26,945 nucleotides of DNA, from assembly GCF_000719705.1 (NCBI RefSeq), contig NZ_JOHO01000075.1, positions 1 to 26,945 of the forward strand. Direction: 5' to 3'. The notes below the pieces were generated by a model. The model had not been told where the DNA came from. It did no database searches and worked only from the letters and a program-made list of their open reading frames with translations. The stretch is from Streptomyces sp. NRRL S-350 (GTDB taxonomy: Bacteria; Actinomycetota; Actinomycetes; Streptomycetales; Streptomycetaceae). Both the position numbers and the translations under genes were made by a program. Numbering within the stretch: the first letter of the stretch is position 1; each line of letters starts with the position of its first letter. Positions 1 through 7,415 of the stretch are shown piece by piece.

Positions 1-404
1 ACGAGGTCGGGCGGGAGGGGGGCGGCGGGGCCGGGGGCCGGGAGGTCGTAGGCGTCGAGGAAGTCTCCGACGCCCGGTGCCTTGCCGCCGCCGAGGCGGT
101 AGTGGAGGTAGGCGATGGGGGCGCCGTCGGAGGTGTGGGTGTAGACGGCGCCGACCGGGACGTAGTAGCGGCCGACTCCGGGGTGCTGGGAGGGGTGGAG
201 GCCGGCCAGGCGTTCGGCGCGGTCGCGGTCGGTCTCGTGGCCGGTGCGGCCGACGGTGAGCGCGTTGACGCCGCGCACCACGAGGGCGGCGGCGACGGAC
301 ACGCAGAGCACCAGGCCGACGGCGACGGTGCGCCGCAGGACCGGGCGGCCGTGCAGGGCGGGCCACGAGTCGGTCACCGTGCGCTCGGGTGGGATGCCGT
401 CCAC
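1..404 (-). CDS. Membrane-anchored protein of unknown function (partial, C-terminus off window)
   Basis: The reading frame runs off the left edge, leaving about 134 N-terminal residues. I chose the GTG at 402-404: it has a purine-rich GGGGGAG stretch upstream and gives a sensible N-terminus. About 24 mostly polar residues precede one hydrophobic segment (roughly residues 25-42, rich in Val, Leu and Ala), so it looks like a single-pass protein with most of its mass outside the cell. The outer part has the motif VGRYYVPVG followed by a Tyr/His-rich strand. I do not recognise the family. It lies on the same strand as the beta-propeller gene upstream, but a likely hairpin terminator separates them. 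The codon bias is typical of the window, so the frame is probably real. Confidence 0.6.
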   Translation of the reverse strand, partial: MDGIPPERTVTDSWPALHGRPVLRRTVAVGLVLCVSVAAALVVRGVNALTVGRTGHETDRDRAERLAGLHPSQHPGVGRYYVPVGAVYTHTSDGAPIAYLHYRLGGGKAPGVGDFLDAYDLPAPGPAAPLPPDL

Positions 405-429
405 GGTTCTTCTCGCTCCCCCTCGACAG

Positions 430-460
430 GACGTCGTCCGGTCAGGACGACCGGGACGTC
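430..460 (-). terminator. Imperfect hairpin after the beta-propeller gene
   Basis: GACGTCGTCCGGTC and GACCGGGACGTC form an inverted repeat around a 5-nt loop, with a small bulge in one arm. It starts about 37 nt past the stop of the minus-strand beta-propeller gene and just before the start of the next minus-strand gene, so a terminator is the simplest reading. There is no U tract, as is common in actinomycetes. Confidence 0.45.
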
Positions 461-497
461 ACGCAGTGCTCCACGTGGGACCGTAGCCGAGAGTTCC

Positions 498-1529
498 TCA
501 ACCCAGGTAGGCGGGGGCGACCGCGGCCTTGGTGAGCGGCTGCGCGGCGCCCGAGCCGTCCGCCGGGACGGTCCACAGGTCGGCGCCGTAGTCGCCCGGC
601 AGGGCGTAGACCAGGGTGCCGTTGCCGGACCACAGCGCCTGGTCGTCGATGTTGCGCTGCTCGGCGGTGGCGGTCTCGGTCATGGTGGCGAGGTCGAGCA
701 CGTAGAGCCGCCACGGCGCGTCCGGGGACAGGCCGGGGACGCGCTTCTTGTACGCCACGCGGGTGCCGTCCGGGGAGAGCGAGGGGCACTCGACGTTGTC
801 GTGCAGGGCGGTGAGGGTGCGGGCGGCGAGGTCGCCGCGCACGAGGTGGGTCTGCCCGGCGGTGGCGAGGGTGGCGTAGAACGTGTCGTCGTCGGCGAAG
901 GTGACGCCCCAGATGTTGGTGTCGTGCGCCTGGTACGGGTGGCCGTCGAGGACGACCGCGAAGTCCTCCAGGTTCTCCCGGAGGTTCCAGTCCCGGACGT
1001 CGACGATCGAGGTGCGGGTGGAGAAGTCGCTGCCCGCGTACGAGTCGCCGCTGACGAAGACCGTCCAGGCGGCGAGGTGGCCGGACGGCGAGACCCGGGA
1101 GCGGGTGGGGATGCCGGCGGCCGGGAAGGAGCGCAACTCGTGCAGGTGGTCGTCCAGGACGACGGCCCGGTAGGTGTCCTCGAGCGCGCCGTGCTGGGCC
1201 TGCAGGCAGATGCCGGTGCCGGCGGCGGCGTGGAAGCGCAGGCACTGGACGCCGGAGGCGGTGCGCGGGCCGTCGGGGCGGTCGGCGGGGACGGTGGTGA
1301 TCTCGTCCCGGTGCGGGCCCCAGGCCATGTTGCGGAACAGCAGCTGCCGGCCGGCGCTCGGCACGGTCAGCGAGACGGGGCCGGATTCGACCGACGGCCC
1401 GCCGGGTTGGGCCTGGTCGCGCCGGGCGGTGCGGTCGGCCGCGTACAGGACGGCGCCGGTGCCGACCGCGCCGAGCACCAGGACGGCGACCAGCAGCACG
1501 ATCACCCTGGTCCGGTTCTGCAGGTTCAC
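498..1529 (-). CDS. Membrane-anchored TolB-like beta-propeller protein
   Basis: This 343-residue protein has an uncleaved-looking N-terminal anchor (residues about 8-32, Val/Leu-rich, preceded by an Arg) and then an extracytoplasmic domain. That domain carries PD40/TolB-like propeller repeats, visible as SPSGHLAAW and SLSPDGTRVAYKK, and ends in a LWTVPADGSG-type blade. The GTG start at 1527-1529 overlaps the TGA of the MFS gene (GTGA), so the two are probably translationally coupled. The propeller fold usually scaffolds protein contacts or binds ligands. No catalytic residues are visible and I assign no specific role. It is the last gene of a three-gene unit with a secreted phosphoesterase and an MFS transporter. 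Confidence 0.75.
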   Translation of the reverse strand: MNLQNRTRVIVLLVAVLVLGAVGTGAVLYAADRTARRDQAQPGGPSVESGPVSLTVPSAGRQLLFRNMAWGPHRDEITTVPADRPDGPRTASGVQCLRFHAAAGTGICLQAQHGALEDTYRAVVLDDHLHELRSFPAAGIPTRSRVSPSGHLAAWTVFVSGDSYAGSDFSTRTSIVDVRDWNLRENLEDFAVVLDGHPYQAHDTNIWGVTFADDDTFYATLATAGQTHLVRGDLAARTLTALHDNVECPSLSPDGTRVAYKKRVPGLSPDAPWRLYVLDLATMTETATAEQRNIDDQALWSGNGTLVYALPGDYGADLWTVPADGSGAAQPLTKAAVAPAYLG

Positions 1530-2878
1530 TGACTCTCCTCGGCAGCGGCAGCGGCAGCGGCGGCAGCAGCAGCGGTGGTGGTGGCGACGACGACGGGTTC
1601 GGACGGGCGCAGCACCGCGGCCGCGCCGGCGACGCACAGCGCCAGCGCCGCCGCCGACCACCCCAGCGCCGCCGGGCCGCCGACGGCGCTCCAGAGCGCG
1701 CCGAACAGCAGTGAGCAGCCGAACCGGGCCAGCGCCTGCCCGGTGCCGACCAGCGCGAGCCCGGCGCCGCGCTGCCCGGCCGGCACGGCGTCGGCGGCCG
1801 CGGCGGCCAGCACGCCGTCGGTGGCCGCGTAGAACGAGCCGTGCAGCACCAGCACGCAGACCACCGCCGGCAGTCCGCGCAGCGGCGAGAGCAGCACCCC
1901 GTACGCGAGCAGCAGTACGCCGTGCCCGGCGAGGAAGAGCCGGTGGCGGCCGATCCGGTCGGCGAGCGCGCCGAGCGGGACGGCGAACAGCAGGAAGGCG
2001 GCGGCGGTGCCGAGCGGCAGCAGGGGGAACAGGCTGACGGACAGGCCCAGTCGGCGCTGGACGAGCAGGTAGAGGAAGGAGTCGCTGACGGTGGTGAGTC
2101 CGAGCAGGACGGCGCAGAGCGTCAGCCGCCGCAGTCCGGGCAGGCGCAGCAGGGTGAGGCTGTCGCGCAGGGACGGCGCCGGAGTCGACGGTCCGTCGGC
2201 TTGCTGCCGGTTCGGCACGAACAGCAGCAGGATCAGCACGCCCAGCGCGGCGACGCACGCGCTGACCGTGAACACCGCGTCGTAGCCGTGCCGTTCGCCG
2301 CCGTCGGCGAGCAGGGGGCCGCCGGCCAGGCGCAGCACCAGGAAGGCGGTGAGCGGGCCGAGCAGGGCGCCGGCCGTGTCCATCGCCCGGTGGACTCCGA
2401 ACGCCCGTGCGCGGTGCGCGGGTTCGGTGGCGAGCGAGATCATCGCGTCCCGGGGTGCGGTGCGCAGGCCCTTTCCGGTGCGGTCGACGGCGATCACCGC
2501 GCCGATCATCGGCACGGTGTGGACGAGCAGCAGCAGCGGCCGGCAGAGCGCGGAGAGCCCGTACCCGACCGCGGCGACGGCCTTGTGGCGGGCGGCGCCG
2601 TCCCGGCCGCGACGGTCGGCGAGGTGTCCGCCGACCAGGCGGACGAGGGCGCTGAAGCCGTTCTGGATGCCGTCGAGCAGGCCGAAGCCGAGCGGGGAGA
2701 GGCCGAGGCCGGTGAGCAGGTAGAGGGGGAGGACGGCGGTGACCATCTCGGAGGAGACGTCGGTGACCAGGCTGACGGCGCCCAGCGCGAGCACCGTCCC
2801 GGGGACGGCGCCCCGCCGCACCGCACCGGTGGCCGGTGCGGCGGGGGCCTTGGAACTGCGGGAGTCCGCGACGTACAC
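1526..2878 (-). CDS. MFS transporter
   Basis: This 450-residue protein of the major facilitator superfamily has about 12 hydrophobic helices. The loop after the second helix carries GGHLADRRGRDGAARHKA, close to the MFS motif A, and a similar loop (LADRIGRHR) begins the second half. The segment VDRTGKGLRTAPRDAMIS is typical of actinobacterial MFS proteins of unknown substrate. GTG at 2876-2878 is the likely start, 5 nt after the phosphoesterase stop, so the genes are probably coupled. The C-terminus is a run of Thr and then Ala residues encoded by a trinucleotide repeat, ending EESQ just where the next gene begins. Substrate is unknown. The upstream phosphoesterase suggests a phosphate-ester breakdown product, but that is inference. 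Confidence 0.85.
   Translation of the reverse strand: MYVADSRSSKAPAAPATGAVRRGAVPGTVLALGAVSLVTDVSSEMVTAVLPLYLLTGLGLSPLGFGLLDGIQNGFSALVRLVGGHLADRRGRDGAARHKAVAAVGYGLSALCRPLLLLVHTVPMIGAVIAVDRTGKGLRTAPRDAMISLATEPAHRARAFGVHRAMDTAGALLGPLTAFLVLRLAGGPLLADGGERHGYDAVFTVSACVAALGVLILLLFVPNRQQADGPSTPAPSLRDSLTLLRLPGLRRLTLCAVLLGLTTVSDSFLYLLVQRRLGLSVSLFPLLPLGTAAAFLLFAVPLGALADRIGRHRLFLAGHGVLLLAYGVLLSPLRGLPAVVCVLVLHGSFYAATDGVLAAAAADAVPAGQRGAGLALVGTGQALARFGCSLLFGALWSAVGGPAALGWSAAALALCVAGAAAVLRPSEPVVVATTTAAAAAAAAAAAEESQ
1541..1595 (-). repeat. GCN/CAG-type trinucleotide repeat encoding a poly-Ala tract
   Basis: On the plus strand the sequence is a run of ggcagc, cagcag, ggtggt and gacgac triplets. On the coding (minus) strand it encodes Val-Val-Ala, three Thr and then about twelve Ala residues at the end of the MFS protein. 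It is the kind of short-unit repeat that can slip. Confidence 0.8.
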
Positions 2879-2883
2879 GGGCG

Positions 2884-3873
2884 TCAGTTCCAGATGCCCG
2901 TGATGTCGGCGGCGCCGGCCGCGTTGCCCGCGTGGGCGTTGACGCCGGCCAGGTCCTCCAGGGTGTGCAGGACGTCGTAGTGGTTGTAGGTGGTGGCGGT
3001 GCTGCTGCCCGGGGCGACGTGGGCGCCGTAGACGAGCGTCGGGATGCGGTTGCCGGACAGCCTGTTGTCCTCGTCGAAGGTGACGACGAGCAGGCTGTTG
3101 TGGCTGCGGGCCCACTGCGCGTACCCGTCGAGGTTGTTCCGGAGCCAGGAGTCGCCGGTGCCGACGGAGCAGTCGTGCATGTCGTCGCAGAGGTCCGGGA
3201 TGACGAAGGAGACCTTCGGCAGGGTGCTGTAGTCGCTCGGGAACGCGTCCATGCCGTACGCGCTGTCGGTGGGCACGTTGCCGAAGCCGAACCACGGGTT
3301 GTGCTTCTGCGCGTAGGAGTCGACCCGGCAGTCGGTGGCGCCCGGGGCGGGCAGGCCCTCGTTGTAGCTGGCCCAGGTCTGGCCGGAGGCGAGCACCTCG
3401 GAGGCCAGGTTGGGCGCCTGCAGTGCGCCGACGTCCACGCAGCTGTCGTCCACGACGCCCTGCGCGCTGCCGGAGAACAGCATGTAGTAGTTGGGCTGGC
3501 TGGGGTGGGTGAGCCCGAAGGACCGGGTCAGCCGCGCGCCGCCGGCCGCCAGGGTGCTGTTGACGTAGGGGGCGTTGGAGCTGCCCACCACCTGCGAGTA
3601 GGCGTGGTTCTCCATGACCACGACCACCACGTGGTCCGGTGAGGGCAGGCCGGCCGCGGTGTCGGCGGCCGCGCTGCCGCCCGCGGCCCAGAGGCCGAGC
3701 GAGCCGGCGAGCAGGCCGAGGCCGCCGGCGAGGGCGGTCAGCGGGCGGAGCGGGCTGCGGAACGGGCGCGGCGCGCGGCGACGGGCGGGGCGCGGGGTGG
3801 CGGCGGGGGCGGTGGGGCCGACGGGGGCGGTGGGGGCGGACGCGCGGGGGGTGCGCGGTCGTGCGAAGGCCAT
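2884..3873 (-). CDS. Secreted phosphoesterase (PF04185-like, acid phosphatase/phospholipase C superfamily)
   Basis: A 329-residue protein with a long basic, Pro-rich N-terminal region and a hydrophobic signal segment (about residues 45-70) ending in GSAAADT, so it is exported. The mature part begins HVVVVVMENHAYSQVVGS and continues with THPSQPNYYMLFSGS, PDLCDDMHDC and VVTFDEDN. This is the metal-binding and nucleophile layout of the bacterial phosphoesterase family that includes acid phosphatases and phospholipase C. The ATG at 3871-3873 has a perfect GGAGG at the right distance. Four Cys in the mature part could form disulfides. It heads a probable operon with the MFS and propeller genes. 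A PHO-box-like repeat lies about 85-100 nt upstream. The substrate cannot be read from the sequence. Confidence 0.85.
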   Translation of the reverse strand: MAFARPRTPRASAPTAPVGPTAPAATPRPARRRAPRPFRSPLRPLTALAGGLGLLAGSLGLWAAGGSAAADTAAGLPSPDHVVVVVMENHAYSQVVGSSNAPYVNSTLAAGGARLTRSFGLTHPSQPNYYMLFSGSAQGVVDDSCVDVGALQAPNLASEVLASGQTWASYNEGLPAPGATDCRVDSYAQKHNPWFGFGNVPTDSAYGMDAFPSDYSTLPKVSFVIPDLCDDMHDCSVGTGDSWLRNNLDGYAQWARSHNSLLVVTFDEDNRLSGNRIPTLVYGAHVAPGSSTATTYNHYDVLHTLEDLAGVNAHAGNAAGAADITGIWN

Positions 3874-4085
3874 GGGGTCCTCCGGGGGTCGGGGCTGCCG
3901 GGGCGGGAGCGCCGAGAACAGTAGGATCGCCGCGTGTCGTGTACGGCACAAGAGAGGTGAAGAACAGACGAACAGCTGCCACCCGGCGGCGTCGGATCTC
4001 ACACCCGTCGCGATTGACCCGTTCCGGCCCTGCGTGGTGGGATCACGGGGGCTCGGTACGGAGGAGTGCGGCAGGTGAGCGGCGG
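3874..4085. other. Divergent intergenic region, phosphoesterase / cobalamin pair
   Basis: This 212-nt spacer must hold promoters for both directions. It is noticeably less GC-rich around 3915-3975, where the PHO-like repeat sits. I looked for a cobalamin riboswitch core in front of the cobalamin genes and saw none. Confidence 0.5.
3956..3973 (-). promoter_or_regulatory. PHO-box-like direct repeat upstream of the phosphoesterase
   Basis: Reading the minus strand, GTTCGTC, four bases, then CTTCACC form two 7-bp units spaced 11 bp apart. They match the Streptomyces PhoP unit GTTCACC at 5/7 and 6/7 positions. The location, 83-100 nt before the start of a secreted phosphoesterase, fits phosphate-starvation control. 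With only two units the chance-match risk is real. Confidence 0.4.
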
Positions 4086-4790
4086 ATGATCGGACTGGTC
4101 ACCCTCGGAGCCACCCCCGCGCCCACCGGTCCCGCGGCGGGGGCCGACGCGGCGGCCACGGGCACCGATGTGCACGACGACACCGGCGCCGACGCCCCGG
4201 TCCTGCGGGTCACCGGCCAGGAGGACCCGGACCACGCCGACCTGCTGCCGTACCCGCGCACCCTGGTGGTCGGGATCGGCGCGGGCACCGCCGCCGAACC
4301 CGCCGAAGCGATGCGGCTGGTGGCGGACGCCCTCCAGGAGGCCGGGCTGGCCCACCACTCGGTGGCCCGGCTCGCCACCGTCGCCGGCAAGGCGGCCCAC
4401 CCGGCGGTCCGCTGGGTGGCGCACTGCCTCGGCGGCGTACCGGTGGACGAACATCCGCGGGAGCGGCTGGCGGCCGTACCGGTGCCCAACCCCTCGCCCC
4501 TGGTCGGCGCGGCCGTCGGCACCACGAGCGTCGCCGAGGCTGCGGCGCTGGCGAGCACGCCCGGCGGCCGACTCGTGGTCGCCAAGCGGAAGTCGGCGAC
4601 GGCGACGGTGGCGATCGCGCAGGCGCCGTCGGTGCCCGGACGACCCGGATCGGCGACATCACCCGAGCCACCCGGCTCGCCCGGCCCACCCGGCTCGGCC
4701 AACTCACCCGGCCCACCCGGCCCACTCGGCTCGGCCAGCTCACCCGGCTTTCCCACCGATCCCGCCCACCCCCACGGAGACCCCACGTGA
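4086..4790 (+). CDS. CbiG C-terminal domain / CobE-like cobalamin biosynthesis protein with collagen-like tail
   Basis: This 234-residue protein has a core (about residues 58-178) of the CobE/CbiG C-terminal family: LVVGIGAGTAAEPAEAM at the start, a central ATVAGKAAHPA and a closing LVVAKRKSATATVAIA. In full-length CbiG this domain follows the lactone-opening domain (cobalt-precorrin-5A hydrolase), and CobE is the stand-alone form in the aerobic pathway. Only the C-terminal domain is present here. Residues 179-234 are a Gly/Pro/Ser-rich tail with repeated PGPPG, GSPGPPGS and SPGPPGPLG blocks, absent from usual CobE. ATG at 4086 is chosen because AGGTGA lies 7 nt upstream. The stop overlaps the next gene's GTG start, so the pair is translationally coupled. 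Confidence 0.8.
   Translation: MIGLVTLGATPAPTGPAAGADAAATGTDVHDDTGADAPVLRVTGQEDPDHADLLPYPRTLVVGIGAGTAAEPAEAMRLVADALQEAGLAHHSVARLATVAGKAAHPAVRWVAHCLGGVPVDEHPRERLAAVPVPNPSPLVGAAVGTTSVAEAAALASTPGGRLVVAKRKSATATVAIAQAPSVPGRPGSATSPEPPGSPGPPGSANSPGPPGPLGSASSPGFPTDPAHPHGDPT
4641..4755 (+). repeat. Degenerate 9-bp-type repeats encoding the Gly-Pro tail
   Basis: Repeated cacccggct, gcccggccc and ctcggccag blocks underlie the PGPPG/GSASSPG pattern at the end of the CobE-like protein. They look like an expansion of a short in-frame unit. Confidence 0.65.
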
Positions 4791-5833
4791 CCGCCCCCGA
4801 ACCCGACCTGCGCCACCACGGCGACGCCGAGGTCCGCGCCGACGGGCTCGGCCTGGTCGACCTGGCCGTCAACGTCCGCACCGGCACGCCCCCCGCCTGG
4901 CTGCGCGAGCGCCTCGCGGCCACCCTCGGCGACCTCGCCGCCTACCCCGACCAGAGCACCGCCCGCGCCGCCGTGGCCGCCCGGCACGGCCGCCCGGTCG
5001 ACGAGGTGCTGCTCACCTCGGGGGCGGCTGAGGCCTTCGTGCTGCTGGCCCGCGCCGTGACTGCCCGTCACATCGTCGTGGTGCACCCGCAGTTCACCGA
5101 GCCCGAGGCGGCGCTCCGGGACGCCGGCCACCGGGTGCACCGGGTGCTGCTCTCCCCCGAGGACGGCTTCCGACTGGGCGCCGTCCCCGAGGAGGCGGAC
5201 CTGGTCGTCCTCGGCAACCCGACCAACCCCACCTCCGTGCTGCACCCCGCCGAGGCGGTGGCGGCGCTGGCCCGGCCCGGGCGCACCCTGGTGGTGGACG
5301 AGGCGTTCATGGACACCGTGCCGGGCGAGCGGGAGTCCCTGGCCCCGGTGCGGGACCTGCCCGGCCGGGTCGTCGTGCTGCGCAGCCTCACCAAGACGTG
5401 GGGCCTGGCCGGGCTGCGCATCGGCTACGTACTCGGCCCCGCGCCGCTGATCGCCGAACTCGCCGCCGCCCAGCCGCTCTGGCCGGTCTCCACCCCGGCG
5501 CTGGCCGCCGCCGAGGCCTGCAGCGGTCCGGCGGCGCTCGCCGAGGCCGACCGGGCCGCGGCCGAACTGGCGCTCCGGCGCGCCTACTTGGTGAAGGGCC
5601 TGACCGCCTTCCGGTCCGTGCGGCTGTACGGCGAGCCGGCCGCCTCCTTCGTGCTGGTCCGGCTGCCGGACGCGGCGGCCGTCCGGGGGCGGCTGCGTGA
5701 GCGCGGTTTCGCCGTCCGGCGCGGGGACACCTTCCCGGGGCTGGGCGAGGAGTGGCTGCGGATCGCCGTCCGGGACGAGGAGACCACCGACCGCTTCCTC
5801 AGCGCCCTTGAGAAGGTGCTCGGTCCAGCCTGA
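4787..5833 (+). CDS. cobC: CobC-like (Rv2231c-type) PLP-dependent aminotransferase-fold protein
   Basis: A 348-residue fold-type I PLP protein, close to histidinol-phosphate aminotransferase and to CobC/CobD of the cobalamin lower-loop pathway (threonine-phosphate decarboxylase in CobD). Visible PLP contacts are the SGAAEA phosphate loop (about residue 79), NPTNPTS (Asn144), the Asp of VVDEAF (Asp171), the Schiff-base lysine in SLTKTWGLAGLRIGY (Lys203) and Arg211. The GTG start overlaps the preceding TGA, with GGAGA upstream. Pairing with the CobE-like protein supports a cobalamin role over histidine synthesis. Its last 35 bp overlap the 3' end of the convergent MOSC gene. Which reaction it catalyses (decarboxylation or transamination) cannot be settled here. 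Confidence 0.85.
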   Translation: MTAPEPDLRHHGDAEVRADGLGLVDLAVNVRTGTPPAWLRERLAATLGDLAAYPDQSTARAAVAARHGRPVDEVLLTSGAAEAFVLLARAVTARHIVVVHPQFTEPEAALRDAGHRVHRVLLSPEDGFRLGAVPEEADLVVLGNPTNPTSVLHPAEAVAALARPGRTLVVDEAFMDTVPGERESLAPVRDLPGRVVVLRSLTKTWGLAGLRIGYVLGPAPLIAELAAAQPLWPVSTPALAAAEACSGPAALAEADRAAAELALRRAYLVKGLTAFRSVRLYGEPAASFVLVRLPDAAAVRGRLRERGFAVRRGDTFPGLGEEWLRIAVRDEETTDRFLSALEKVLGPA

Positions 5834-6647
5834 GTCGATCGCCCGTGCGGATCCGCCCGGGTGCCAGCACCTGCGCGTACACCCCCGCGCAGGGCAGCTC
5901 CGGCATGCCCTCCAGCGGGACCACCCGGTTCCGCGCGGCCGGGATGCGCAGCGCCTCGGTACGGCGGGGCAGCGGGCCGTGCCGCAGGGTGGGCACGGCG
6001 CAGCGCGGGGTGGCCGCCAGGACGCGCAGGCGCAGCGTCGGGCCGATCGCCAACTCCTGCCCCACCCAGGCGTTCTCGTCGAATCCATCGCCCTCGGTGC
6101 GGATCACCAGGTTCGGCCGGTAGCGCTCGGGCTCGGCCTCGCAACCGGTCGCGCGCAGCGTCGCGGTGGTGATCAGGTGCAGCGGCGCGAAGTCGAAGAA
6201 GCCGCCTTCGGGCGCCGCCCGTCCCAACTCGCTGATGTCGAGGTTGACTTCGGCTGTGATGCCGCGCGCCAGCACCTCCTCCGGCACCGCCCGCTCGAGC
6301 GTCGCGCCGGGCGGGCGCTCGGCGACCAGCGCCACCTTGCGGCCGGCCGCCTCGGACAGCTCCGCCTCACCCGCGCCGCGCCCGTCCGGACCGGTGATCG
6401 CCACGCCGCCGTCGGCCGTGGCCACCGCGGTGAACCCGAGCAAAGCCGCCCACAGCCGGGGGTGCTTGGCACTGGCCACCCGTCCGGTCGCCGGGTCGAG
6501 CAGCGCCCACGCCCGGTCCCCGGCCAGGCCCCGGCCGGTCACCTCGACCCGGTCCAGTTCCTCCCCCAGCAGCGACTTCACCGGGTAGCGGCGCAAGCGC
6601 TCGACCGTGCCGAGCACCGGCCCCGCACCCGTCGGCCCCGGGCTCAC
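5799..6647 (-). CDS. MOSC domain protein with N-terminal beta-barrel (YcbX-like)
   Basis: A 282-residue protein. Residues about 15-120 form the MOSC_N beta-barrel, with LRRYPVKSLLGEELDRVEV and GDRAWALLD. The C-terminal MOSC domain has RPNLVIRTEGDGFDENAWVGQELAIG, the conserved Cys in TPRCAVPTLRHG and the end motif GVYAQVLAPGRIRTGD. Members of this superfamily carry sulfur or bind molybdenum cofactor, and YcbX detoxifies N-hydroxylated compounds. The GTG start (6645-6647) overlaps the TGA of the upstream HAD-like gene, so they are coupled. The 3' end runs 35 bp into the convergent cobC-like gene with no terminator between. Confidence 0.85.
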   Translation of the reverse strand: MSPGPTGAGPVLGTVERLRRYPVKSLLGEELDRVEVTGRGLAGDRAWALLDPATGRVASAKHPRLWAALLGFTAVATADGGVAITGPDGRGAGEAELSEAAGRKVALVAERPPGATLERAVPEEVLARGITAEVNLDISELGRAAPEGGFFDFAPLHLITTATLRATGCEAEPERYRPNLVIRTEGDGFDENAWVGQELAIGPTLRLRVLAATPRCAVPTLRHGPLPRRTEALRIPAARNRVVPLEGMPELPCAGVYAQVLAPGRIRTGDRLRLDRAPSQGR

Positions 6648-7228
6648 CGGCCCTCCGCCCATTCCCGCAGGGCGGTGAAGTCGTCCGCCAGCAGGCCCTT
6701 GGCGGGGTGGACGTGCACGGTGAGCGCGGGCCCCGGGTGGTTCGCCGCTATCCACTCGGCGTCCTGCGGGCCGAGTTCGTCGTCCACCCAGACGAAGGGC
6801 CGCCCGGCGGCCCAAGCGACCACGTCCCGGGTCTTCCAGTGCAGCCCGTCCGGGTCCGCGCGGAACATCTCCGTCCAGGTGATGTACGGGAGTTCGGGCA
6901 GGCCGATGTTCGGCCCGATGTGGGTGTTCGCCTCGCTCATCCACCCGGTGGCCCACACCAGTTCGTAGGGCAGCCCCAGCAGCTCCGGCCCGTGCAGCGG
7001 ATTGAGCCACACCCGCATCGGTTTGACCCGGCCGACCGGGCGCTTCGCGTGCTTGGCCCGCGTCACAGCCTTGGCCTGCGCCGCCGCCAGCCCTTCCTGC
7101 TTCTGCACCCACCAGGTCGGCCGCACCCGGTGGGTGGTGTAGCCGTCCGGTCGCCGCTTCGGCGCGGCGAAGGGGTTGAGCGGTCCGTCCACGTCGAGGA
7201 GGAGCAGGGGCTTCGACTGCTGGGTCAT
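6644..7228 (-). CDS. Small HAD-fold protein (HAD_SAK-like)
   Basis: This 194-residue protein starts at ATG 7226-7228. The first HAD motif is LLLLDVDGPLNPF, with Asp12 and Asp14, followed by a long insert rich in Lys, Arg and Trp. Later come LVWATGWMSEAN (motif II-like Thr) and FVWVDDELGPQDAEW (motif IV-like acidic pair). This is the pattern of the actinobacterial HAD domains named after Swiss Army Knife RNA-repair proteins (PF18143), usually annotated only as hypothetical or HAD domain proteins. A nucleotide or RNA-end phosphatase role is a family-based guess. It is translationally coupled to the MOSC gene. Confidence 0.75.
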   Translation of the reverse strand: MTQQSKPLLLLDVDGPLNPFAAPKRRPDGYTTHRVRPTWWVQKQEGLAAAQAKAVTRAKHAKRPVGRVKPMRVWLNPLHGPELLGLPYELVWATGWMSEANTHIGPNIGLPELPYITWTEMFRADPDGLHWKTRDVVAWAAGRPFVWVDDELGPQDAEWIAANHPGPALTVHVHPAKGLLADDFTALREWAEGR

Positions 7229-7345
7229 GCCCTGAATTCTCGGCCTGGCAGGAGTGATTGACCAGCGATTTGCCGCTCGCGACAAGCCCCCCGCCGGCCT
7301 TCCTTGCCGTGCTTCCCCTGCCTCGCCGGTTGCCGCGCACACCGC

Positions 7346-7392
7346 AACGCCCGCAGGCCCCTCCCCGACGCGGGGAGGGGCCTGCGGGCGTT
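7346..7392 (-). terminator. Strong 22-bp perfect hairpin after glnII
   Basis: A perfect 22-bp inverted repeat with a 3-nt loop begins 23 nt after the glnII stop. Its arms start AACGCCCGCAGG and end CCTGCGGGCGTT. It lacks a strong U tract but is by far the most stable structure nearby. It probably terminates glnII and shields the downstream HAD gene from read-through. Confidence 0.9.
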
Positions 7393-7415
7393 CGCACGCA
7401 CCCCGGGGCGGCGGA

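Noticed and set aside
102..1532. Long plus-strand open frame opposite the propeller gene
   Set aside because: Gly/Val/Arg-rich translation with no domain; the minus strand has coherent propeller motifs and correct codon bias. Long shadow frames are expected at this GC content.
3874..4085. Cobalamin riboswitch in front of the CobE/CobC pair
   Set aside because: I searched by eye for the B12-box core and its flanking helices and saw neither.
4043..6088. 681-codon minus-strand frame opposite the cobalamin pair
   Set aside because: Compositionally biased translation without motifs; the plus strand has clear CobE and CobC motifs and GTGA coupling.
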